Notes under the pieces: model-generated
What the model was told of the DNA's origin: nothing
Seen by the model: the letters and a program-made list of their open reading frames with translations, nothing else
Database searches by the model: none
Program-made: the position numbers and the translations under genes
Shown: positions 16,953 to 24,066 of the stretch, one piece after another
How positions within the stretch are numbered: the first letter of the stretch is position 1
Layout of the letters: each line of letters begins with the position of its first letter
DNA from: JACMQX01 sp040385105
GTDB taxonomy: Bacteria; Pseudomonadota; Gammaproteobacteria; Burkholderiales; Burkholderiaceae_C
Assembly (NCBI GenBank): GCA_040385105.1
Contig: JAZKHY010000004.1
Span: 124,001-188,000, forward strand
Direction of reading: 5' to 3'
Length of the DNA: 64,000 nt

Positions 16953-17501
16953 GTGGCCGCCCTGATCGAACGCGAAGAACTCCACCACCGCCAGGTTGAC
17001 CTGCGCTTCTACCGCCGCAGCGACGGCCTGTATGAGGTCACCGGCAAGCTCCTGGACCGGAAGACCCAACCGTTCATGAGGCAGCTGGCCGCTGAGCCCA
17101 CGCCGCCGGGCACGCCGGTGCATGACATCAGCGTGTACCTCGTGCTGGACGAGGACTTGGTGGTGCAGGATGCCGGCGCCGTGATGGACACCACGCCGTA
17201 TGACGTGTGCCGCGGCGCCACCGCAACGCTGGCGCCGCTCAAGGGCCTGCAGATCGGCGCGGGCTGGAACAGGAAGGTGCGGGACGTGCTGGGCGGCGCT
17301 GCCTCCTGCACCCACATTGCCGAGCTGCTCGGCCCGATGGCCACCACCGCCTTCCAGGGGCTGGCGCCCAAGCGGCTGGCCGTCATCAACCTTCCCGGCC
17401 ACGAGAAGCAGCGGCAGGCCAAGGTCAACAGCTGCTTTGCCTATGCGGCGCACCGCTCGGTGGTGGCGCGGCTGTGGCCGGAGCTGCATGAGCCTCTCTG
17501 A
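16953..17501 (+). CDS. DUF2889-family protein
   Basis: The 182-residue protein fits DUF2889: HRQVDLRFYRRSDGLYEVTGKLLDRKTQPF, followed by VHDISVYLVLDEDLVVQDAGAVMDTTPYDVC and GLQIGAGWNRKVRDVLGGAASCTHIAELLG. The conserved Cys-Thr-His element (ASCTHIAELL) and the repeated acid/aromatic residues suggest a metal or ligand site, but the function is unknown. The start is GTG at 16953. It follows the Roadblock cluster in the same direction, so it may share its job or only be a neighbour. Confidence 0.8.
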   Translation: MAALIEREELHHRQVDLRFYRRSDGLYEVTGKLLDRKTQPFMRQLAAEPTPPGTPVHDISVYLVLDEDLVVQDAGAVMDTTPYDVCRGATATLAPLKGLQIGAGWNRKVRDVLGGAASCTHIAELLGPMATTAFQGLAPKRLAVINLPGHEKQRQAKVNSCFAYAAHRSVVARLWPELHEPL

Positions 17502-17503
17502 AT

Positions 17504-18451
17504 TCAGGCGGCCGCGCCGGGTTTCCAGGAATGCGCCTCGGATATGCCCTGAGACTGCAGCCTGCACCATGCATACAGCGCGTCATACAGCGGCATGGCC
17601 GCTTCAAGCATTCCGGCATCGTCCGTCGCGTGGAGCGAAGACAAGCCCAGCGAGAACGCGAGCAGCCCTGCCGATTGCGGTGTCAGCGCCAGCTGGTCAG
17701 TATCTGCCCCTCGGACAATACTCGCCAGCATGCCCAGCGCCGCAACCTCCTCAAGACCAAAGGCACGCAACAAGGCATCAAAGCTGCACAGCTCGCCTTC
17801 ATGGCTGATCGGTGCGCCGGGTATGTCGTAGGCCACCGCATTCAATGCCGCCGCCTGCGACAGCACGGACGGTGTCGGCACATAGTGGAATTCCGCCCGG
17901 GCATCGATGAACCGCCGCACCAGCCAGGGGCAGGCAATGCGGTCAATCCTGGGCCGCTGCCGCGTGATCCAGCGCGACGGCTTGACGCCTGTCACACCAA
18001 GGTCAGGGCGCTTGAGGATGGCTGGCGGGCGGGCCTGCTTCCACTGCAACATGTCGGCCGGCGCATCAACGCCTTCCTCGCCGCCTTCGAAGCCTCCCGC
18101 GAGAACCGCTGCGTCCCAGCCTGCCTGCAGCAAGGTGGCTACTGCCTCCTCGCTGACGTTGTGGCCATACACGCAGTAGGCAACGACCGTGCGCGGCGGC
18201 CCTGCTGCGGCAAATGCCGCAATGTCCTCCGGCGCGCAGCGCTGTGCCGATGCGAGCAAGTGCGCGCTCGCATCAAAACGCGGCGCACGCCTCACGTCAA
18301 GAACAAGCGGCGCGCCAGGCGTGCCGATGCGTTGCGCAAGGTCTTGCGGTGAAATCCTGGGAATGGTTTTGGGGATGGCTTGGAAAGCGGCTGAAGCAGA
18401 GGTGTCCACGGAATACTCCAATGAGTTGCCAGCGCATGGATGGGACACCAT
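17504..18451 (-). CDS. Rhodanese domain fused to a ChrB-type chromate-resistance domain
   Basis: The 315-residue protein has two parts. Residues about 30-135 are a rhodanese domain, with active-site Cys93 in AYCVYGHNVS. From about 155 the ChrB C-terminal domain runs, with the signature DRIACPWLVRRFIDARAEFHYVP. ChrB is the chromate-sensing/resistance regulator usually next to chrA. No chrA is in the window. The fusion suggests a sulfurtransferase or cysteine-redox step coupled to chromate or oxyanion response. GGAAAG precedes the ATG at 18451. It is convergent with the DUF2889 gene. Confidence 0.85.
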   Translation of the reverse strand: MVSHPCAGNSLEYSVDTSASAAFQAIPKTIPRISPQDLAQRIGTPGAPLVLDVRRAPRFDASAHLLASAQRCAPEDIAAFAAAGPPRTVVAYCVYGHNVSEEAVATLLQAGWDAAVLAGGFEGGEEGVDAPADMLQWKQARPPAILKRPDLGVTGVKPSRWITRQRPRIDRIACPWLVRRFIDARAEFHYVPTPSVLSQAAALNAVAYDIPGAPISHEGELCSFDALLRAFGLEEVAALGMLASIVRGADTDQLALTPQSAGLLAFSLGLSSLHATDDAGMLEAAMPLYDALYAWCRLQSQGISEAHSWKPGAAA

Positions 18452-18551
18452 CTTTCCGTGAGGAGCCGGGAGGCTGAAATCCCGATGCGATGAATACTAG
18501 CATGGGCAAGCGCTGTGAAACAAGGCGAGGCGTTCTTGCGAGAATCCCCGC

Positions 18552-19232
18552 ATGTATCACCTCCTCGACAACATCATGTGGAACGCCCTCACCGGCCCGC
18601 ACGCGCGGTTTGCGGTGGGTGCGGGCAATGCGCGCCGGTTTGCGCCAGGGTTCTCGCCGATCGTGGGCTTTGCGGATGCGGAGCATCCGGACCTTGATGC
18701 GCTGGCGCCATTCTGCGCGGCCGGAGAGCATTTCTATTGCGACGGCTGGTCAGGTGCCGCACCCGCCGGCTGGCAGATCGAGGTGGAGTCCACCATGTTC
18801 AAGATGGTGTGGCATGCGGGCATGCCCGCCATGGACGAAGCACCCGAAGCCGTGCGGCTGGTGCCTGAGCACACCGCACAGGCCATGGAACTCGCTGCGC
18901 TGACCAGGCCCGGGCCTTTCGGCCCCCGGACACCCGAGCTCGGTGAATACTTCGGCGTGTTTGAAGGCGAGCGCCTCATCGCCATGGCCGGCGAGCGCAT
19001 GTGCGCGGGCACGTTGCGCGAGATCAGCGGCGTTTGCACACATCCCGACGCGCAGGGCCGCGGGCTGGCGCGGCGGCTGATGCTCAAGCTCGTCCGCCGC
19101 CAGATGCTGCGTGGCGAAACGCCTTTCCTGCACGTCATGCAGGGCAACGCCGGTGCGCGGCAGCTCTATGAGCGTATGGGGTTCGTGAACTACAGGGAGA
19201 CGGTGGTGCGGGTGATCTCCCGCACTTCCTGA
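18552..19232 (+). CDS. GNAT-family N-acetyltransferase
   Basis: The 226-residue protein has its GNAT core in the C-terminal half: GVFEGERLIAMAGERM, EISGVCTHPDAQGRGLARRLM (the acetyl-CoA binding Q/R-x-x-G-x-G/A motif), and FLHVMQGNAGARQLYERMGF. The N-terminal 100 residues look like a diverged second GNAT-like half. The substrate is unknown. The gene is divergent from the rhodanese-ChrB gene and shares no clear operon. Confidence 0.85.
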   Translation: MYHLLDNIMWNALTGPHARFAVGAGNARRFAPGFSPIVGFADAEHPDLDALAPFCAAGEHFYCDGWSGAAPAGWQIEVESTMFKMVWHAGMPAMDEAPEAVRLVPEHTAQAMELAALTRPGPFGPRTPELGEYFGVFEGERLIAMAGERMCAGTLREISGVCTHPDAQGRGLARRLMLKLVRRQMLRGETPFLHVMQGNAGARQLYERMGFVNYRETVVRVISRTS

Positions 19233-19313
19233 AAGACGCACCCGGATATTCAGGCCCGGCCGTGCAGCCTTTTTTGATTGCTGTTGAAATCGTCCCATCA
19301 CTCTGGAGACTTC

Positions 19314-20114
19314 ATGGACCTGCAACTGAACGGCAAACACATCCTCATCACCGGCGGCAGCAAGGGCATTGGCCTGGCCTGCGCACAGGGCTTCCTGCGC
19401 GAGGGTGCGAAAGTCAGCCTGGTCTCGCGTGATGCAGCCAACCTCCAGGCCGCCGCGCAGACGCTGTCGGGCGAATTCAGCGATGCCGCAGCGCGCGTGG
19501 GGACCTTCGCCGCAGACCTGCAGGACGCCGGCCAGGCGCAGCGCTCGCTGGAACAGGCCGAGGCATTGCACGGGCCGGTTGATGTGCTGGTCAACTCAGC
19601 GGGCGCGGCGCGCCGCACGCCGCCGGATGAACTCAACCCGCAGGCCTGGCGCGACGCAATGGACGCCAAGTACTTCACCTACATCCACATGATCGACCCT
19701 GTGATCAAGCGCATGGGCCAACGCGGCAGCGGCGCCATCGTCAATGTGGTGGGCGGCGGCGGCAAGGTGGCAAGCCCGATTCACCTGCCCGGGGGCGCGG
19801 CCAATGCGGCGCTGATGCTGATCAGCGCCGGGCTGGCCTCGGCCTATGCGGCGCGGGGGGTGCGGGTGAACGCCGTCAACCCCGGCGCCACCATCACGGG
19901 GCGGCTGACCGAAGGCCTGAAGGCTGCCGCAAAGCTGGAGCAGATCAGCATGGACGAAGCCCTGGCGCGGGCCACCCGCAATGTGCCGATGGGCCGGCTG
20001 GCCGAACCGCACGAGATTGCCAATGCGGTGCTGTTCCTCGCATCGCCGCAGGCCAGCTATGTGACTGGTGTCGTCCTTACGATGGATGGGGCATCAACGG
20101 CCATGGTAGTCTAG
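19314..20114 (+). CDS. Short-chain dehydrogenase/reductase-fold protein lacking the YxxxK catalytic pair
   Basis: The 266-residue protein has a normal Rossmann start (ITGGSKGIGLACA, cofactor glycines near residues 13-20), VLVNSAGAARR, and the C-terminal VTGVVLTMDGA end. The catalytic core is changed: the usual Ser strand reads NVVGGGGKV and the expected Tyr-x-x-x-Lys reads like GGAAN in HLPGGAANAALML. The canonical SDR mechanism is therefore unlikely unless other residues substitute. TGGAGA gives a good ribosome site. It may bind NAD(P) as a sensor or use an unusual chemistry. Confidence 0.8.
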   Translation: MDLQLNGKHILITGGSKGIGLACAQGFLREGAKVSLVSRDAANLQAAAQTLSGEFSDAAARVGTFAADLQDAGQAQRSLEQAEALHGPVDVLVNSAGAARRTPPDELNPQAWRDAMDAKYFTYIHMIDPVIKRMGQRGSGAIVNVVGGGGKVASPIHLPGGAANAALMLISAGLASAYAARGVRVNAVNPGATITGRLTEGLKAAAKLEQISMDEALARATRNVPMGRLAEPHEIANAVLFLASPQASYVTGVVLTMDGASTAMVV

Positions 20115-20138
20115 AGAGATATCCGCTACCCTCTGCCC

Positions 20139-21278
20139 GTGAAACTCGCCCGCTATATCAAAGACCACCTGGGCGAAATCCTTGCGGAGTGGGATGCGTT
20201 CGCGCTCACGCTGCAACCGGCGGCCGCGCAGATGTCCAAGAAAGCGCTGCGCGACCATGCGCAGCAGATCCTCGCCGCCATTGCCAAGGATATAGAAACC
20301 GGCCAGAGCGCCCAGGAGCAGCAGGCCAAGTCGCAAGGCCTGGCGCCCGACGACCCGGCCATCCAGACGGCGGCCGCCACCCACGGTACCCTGCGCGAGA
20401 TCAGCGGCTTCACCCTGGTGCAACTGGTAGCCGAATACCGCGCGCTGCGCGCCACCGTGCTGCGGCTGTGGCTGCCGCATGCCGGCGACTTCAACGACGC
20501 CGTGGCTGAAGACGTGGTGCGCTTCAACGAGGCGGTGGACCAGGCGCTGGCGGAATCCGCCGTCACCTATTCTGAGCATGCCAACCGCACGCGCGACACC
20601 TTCCTGGCCATCCTGGGTCATGACCTGCGCACGCCGCTTGCCGCCATCAGCATGGCCGGCGAACTGCTGGAGCGTTCGCCGCAGGCCAATGCCGAGCGCA
20701 ATGTCATGACGGGCCGGCGCCTGCGGCGCAGCGCGGCCACCATGTCCACCATGGTCAACGACCTGCTGGAGTACGCCCGCACCCAGCTGGGCGCCGAGAT
20801 GCCGGTCACACGCGCGCCCTCTGACCTGAAGGACATCTACTTCGCCGCGCTGCATGATGCGGCCGCAGCCCACCCCGACTGCGACTTCCAGCCCGACCTG
20901 GACGGCGACCTGCGTGGCGACTTCGACGCCGTGCGCATGCAGCAGCTGATCACCAACCTGCTGACCAATGCGGCGCAATACCGGGCCGAAGGCACGCCGG
21001 TGCAGGTGTCGGCACGCGGCAGCGATGGCTTTGTGACCCTGGCGGTGACCAACCATGGCCCGGCCATTCCACAAGCATCGCTCACGACCATCTTCAGCCC
21101 GCTGGTACAGCTTCCGGTCGATGAAGAGCAGCCTGGCAGGCCCGCCACCAGCCTGGGCCTGGGCCTTTTCATTGCGCAGGAAATCACCCTTGCGCATGGC
21201 GGCACCATCTCGGTCACTTCCAGCGAGGACGCTGGCACGGTGTTCACCGTGCGGCTGCCTGTCGCAGCCGAAGGTTAA
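20139..21278 (+). CDS. Sensor histidine kinase with RsbRD-like N-terminal domain
   Basis: GTG 20139 gives 379 residues. Residues 1-150 are a helical RsbRD/RsbR-like input domain (LARYIKDHLGEILAEWDAFA). The HisKA box follows with the phospho-acceptor His in LGHDLRTPLAAIS. The ATPase domain has NLLTNAAQYRAEG, a VTNHGPAIP segment where the Asp of DNG is changed, and LGLGLFIAQEITLAHGG. There is no membrane segment, so a soluble cytoplasmic sensor is expected. No response regulator is adjacent; it begins 24 bases after the SDR-like gene and may be co-transcribed with it. Confidence 0.85.
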   Translation: MKLARYIKDHLGEILAEWDAFALTLQPAAAQMSKKALRDHAQQILAAIAKDIETGQSAQEQQAKSQGLAPDDPAIQTAAATHGTLREISGFTLVQLVAEYRALRATVLRLWLPHAGDFNDAVAEDVVRFNEAVDQALAESAVTYSEHANRTRDTFLAILGHDLRTPLAAISMAGELLERSPQANAERNVMTGRRLRRSAATMSTMVNDLLEYARTQLGAEMPVTRAPSDLKDIYFAALHDAAAAHPDCDFQPDLDGDLRGDFDAVRMQQLITNLLTNAAQYRAEGTPVQVSARGSDGFVTLAVTNHGPAIPQASLTTIFSPLVQLPVDEEQPGRPATSLGLGLFIAQEITLAHGGTISVTSSEDAGTVFTVRLPVAAEG

Positions 21279-21295
21279 GCCATTGACCTACAAGG

Positions 21296-21315
21296 CTGTG
21301 TGCGCCAACACACAG
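21296..21315 (+). repeat. Perfect hairpin after the kinase gene
   Basis: CTGTGTG (21296-21302) and CACACAG (21309-21315) form a 7-bp stem with a CGCCAA loop, 17 bases after the kinase stop. No U-run follows. A second hairpin, CCGGCGC/GCGCCGG, lies at 21416-21436. Both fall in the 182-base leader of the ice-binding-like gene. Confidence 0.5.
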
Positions 21316-21460
21316 ACCGTGCACCGACCCCACCGCAGACTGGGATACCCACCGGACAAGCGGCATCTTGCCTCCTGTCTTCCGCGTGACCGGCTGCACA
21401 CAACAAGCCGATCTGCCGGCGCCTCGAAAGCGCCGGTCAGGCAATAACAAGAAAGCCATC

Positions 21461-22756
21461 ATGCGATCCCTGTTTTCAAGGTCTTACACCGCGGCTGCGC
21501 CGTGGTTCTTCGCGCTGCTTGCAGCCGCCCTCGTTGCCGCGTGCGGCGGCGGCGGCCGCGACCCGGTTCTCGGCAACGGCGGCGCAACGCTCGCGCCTTC
21601 GGTCACGGCCACGACACCGCTCAATGCAGCGGCCGGCGTCTGCCCGAGCAGCGCGGTCACTGCAAGCTTCAGCGGCGCACCGGGCTTCCGGCTCGACCCC
21701 GCCACGGTCAATGCGGCCAGCTTCACGCTGACCGGCCCCGGCGCCACGCCAGTCGTGGCATCGGCCATTTCGGTGGACGCCGCAACCGGCCGCATTGCCA
21801 CCTTCAAGCCGGTGGCAGCCCTCACGCCGGGCGTCGTGTACACCGCCACGCTCAAGAGCGGCGCTGCCGGCGTGAAGGACAACGCAACACCCGCCAATGC
21901 CATGGTGGCCGATTTCAGCTTTGCCTTCACCGCAGGCGCCAGCACACCAGCCTGCCTGCAGGCTGCCATCGGCTCGGGCGACGCGGTCGGCTCCGGCAAT
22001 GCCAGCATCCTTGGCATGGCCGCACCCTTCGGCACCATTGGCGGCTCCGCAGGCATGACCAACCAGGGCATCCTCACGATCATCAACGGTGACATCGGAA
22101 CCACGGCCGTCTCCACTGCGGTGACCGGCTTCCACAGCACCGGCCCCGGCTGCACCTACACCGAAGTCCTCGGCATGAACATGGGCCTGGTCACCGGCAG
22201 GATCTACACCGCGGCCCCGCCGCCCACCGTGGCCTGCCCCACTGAAGGCACTGCCGAGACATTTGCGATTGCCAACCAGGCCCGCCTGGATGCCGTCACC
22301 GCGTACAACGCGCTCGCTGCCCTGCCTGATGGTGGTGTGCCCGCTCCCGCGAACCTTGCTACCCGGACACTGGCTCCCGGCGTATACAAGGCTCCGGGCG
22401 GCTCGTTCATGATCCAGGGCGGCGACCTGACGCTTGATGCGCAGGGCGACCCGAATGCCGTATTCGTGTTCCAGATGGCCTCGACGCTCACCGTTGGTGG
22501 GCCGGGCGCTGCTGCGCCGCAAAGCGTGACGCTGATCAATGGCGCACAGCCAAAGAATGTGTTCTGGCAGGTCGGCACGGCAGCCACCATCAATGCAGGC
22601 GGCGGCGGCACCATGGTGGGCACCATCATCGCCAGCTCCGGCGCTGCGTTCTCCACAGCGGGCAACGTGGCAGTGGTCACGCTCAACGGCCGTGCGCTGT
22701 CCCTTGGCGCCTCCGTCACGCTGGTGAACACCGTCATCAACGTTCCGGCACCTTGA
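21461..22756 (+). CDS. Ice-binding-like (DUF3494) lipoprotein with Ig-like domain
   Basis: The 431-residue protein has a lipoprotein signal with lipobox LVAAC (Cys28). A bacterial Ig-like domain spans about residues 45-150 (SVTATTPLNAAAGVCPSSAVTASF). A DUF3494 beta-solenoid follows from about 185, with repeats such as SILGMAAPFGTIGGSAGMTNQG, LAPGVYKAPGGSFMIQGGDLTLDAQG and VFWQVGTAATINAGGGG. DUF3494 proteins bind ice in several cold-adapted bacteria, but the fold is also used in adhesins. The lipid anchor places it at the outer membrane. An OmpA-type gene follows 26 bases later. Confidence 0.88.
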   Translation: MRSLFSRSYTAAAPWFFALLAAALVAACGGGGRDPVLGNGGATLAPSVTATTPLNAAAGVCPSSAVTASFSGAPGFRLDPATVNAASFTLTGPGATPVVASAISVDAATGRIATFKPVAALTPGVVYTATLKSGAAGVKDNATPANAMVADFSFAFTAGASTPACLQAAIGSGDAVGSGNASILGMAAPFGTIGGSAGMTNQGILTIINGDIGTTAVSTAVTGFHSTGPGCTYTEVLGMNMGLVTGRIYTAAPPPTVACPTEGTAETFAIANQARLDAVTAYNALAALPDGGVPAPANLATRTLAPGVYKAPGGSFMIQGGDLTLDAQGDPNAVFVFQMASTLTVGGPGAAAPQSVTLINGAQPKNVFWQVGTAATINAGGGGTMVGTIIASSGAAFSTAGNVAVVTLNGRALSLGASVTLVNTVINVPAP

Positions 22757-22782
22757 GCCGCAGAGCCCCACGGAGAACCCGC

Positions 22783-23961
22783 ATGAACACAAGAAACACA
22801 CCCCTCAGGTCGTCGGTGGCCCTGGGCATTGCCGCCCTCGCAGCATTGGCGGCGCCCCATGCGCAGGCGCAGTCAACAGACAGCGGCTGGTACACCGGCG
22901 GCAACATCGGCACCACCCGCGCCACCATCGACGATGCGCGGATCCAGGCCAACCTGCTGGCCGGCGGCTATGCCACCACGTCCATCGTCGACGACGAACG
23001 CAGCGCCGGCTTCAAGCTGTATGGCGGCTACCGCATGAACCGCTACTTCGCGGTCGAAGGCGGCTACTTCAGGCTTGGCGACTTCGGCTACACCGCCACC
23101 ACCGTGCCACCCGGCACGCTGACCGGCAACATGAAGGTGCAGGGCCTGAACCTGGACCTGGTGGGCATCCTGCCGCTGGGCGAACGCTTCGAGGTGTTCG
23201 GCCGCGTCGGCGCCGCCTATGCGCAGACGCGCGACCGCTTCACCGGCACCGGCGCCGTCATCGTGAACAACCCCAACCCGCGCAAGAGCGATACCAACCT
23301 GAAGGTGGGCTTTGGAATGGGCTACCGCTTCACCGACAACCTGGGCGTGCGCATTGAAGCCGAGCGCTACCGCGTCAACGACGCCGTCGGCAACAAGGGC
23401 GACATCGACATGCTGTCTGTGGGCCTGGTGTACCGATTCGGCGCAACGCCACAGGCCGTCATGCCGCGCTCTGCCGTATATGTGCCGCCACCGGCGCCGG
23501 CCCCGCTGCCACCACCTGTCGTGGCTGTGGCACCGTCTCCACTGCCGCCGCTGCCCGTTCCTGCGCCTGCGCCGTCACCCATGCGCGCGAGCTTCTCGGC
23601 CGACTCGCTGTTTGACTTTGACAAGTCCGTCGTCAAGCCCGCCGGCAGGCAGTCGCTCGACAGGTTTGGCCAGGACCTCAGGGGCATGCGCTATGACTCG
23701 GTGTCCGTCACAGGCCACACCGACCGCATCGGCTCGAAGGACTACAACCTCAAGCTGTCCACCCGCCGCGCCGAAGCGGTGAGTGCCTACCTTGTGGAAG
23801 CAGCGGCCGTGCCTGCTGCAAAGATCACCGCCAGGGGCGTCAACGGCGCAAACCCTGTCACCAAGCCTGGCGATTGCCCGGGCAACAGGGTCACGCCGGC
23901 GCTGATTGCCTGCCTGCAGCCCGACCGCCGGGTTGAGGTGGAAGTGACAGGCACAAAGTAG
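22783..23961 (+). CDS. OmpA-family outer-membrane protein with beta-barrel and peptidoglycan-binding domain
   Basis: The 392-residue protein has a signal peptide ending AAPHAQAQ and an OmpA-like barrel of about 190 residues (WYTGGNIGTTRATIDD through YRFGA). A Pro/Ala-rich linker follows (VPPPAPAPLPPPVVAVAP), then the OmpA C-terminal domain with FDFDKSVVKP, SVTGHTDRIGSKDYNLKLS and DRRVEVEV. The C-terminal domain binds peptidoglycan and anchors the outer membrane. CGGAGA lies before the ATG. Being just after the ice-binding-like lipoprotein, it may be co-expressed with it. Confidence 0.92.
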   Translation: MNTRNTPLRSSVALGIAALAALAAPHAQAQSTDSGWYTGGNIGTTRATIDDARIQANLLAGGYATTSIVDDERSAGFKLYGGYRMNRYFAVEGGYFRLGDFGYTATTVPPGTLTGNMKVQGLNLDLVGILPLGERFEVFGRVGAAYAQTRDRFTGTGAVIVNNPNPRKSDTNLKVGFGMGYRFTDNLGVRIEAERYRVNDAVGNKGDIDMLSVGLVYRFGATPQAVMPRSAVYVPPPAPAPLPPPVVAVAPSPLPPLPVPAPAPSPMRASFSADSLFDFDKSVVKPAGRQSLDRFGQDLRGMRYDSVSVTGHTDRIGSKDYNLKLSTRRAEAVSAYLVEAAAVPAAKITARGVNGANPVTKPGDCPGNRVTPALIACLQPDRRVEVEVTGTK

Positions 23962-24066
23962 ACGGCCAGGGAGCGCCGCACAGGCGCACAATGCAGCAGG
24001 GGGCAAAGCGACGAATATGGCATTATTCGGGCCGGATCACCATGACCGCCCGAGCCAGGGAACCTG

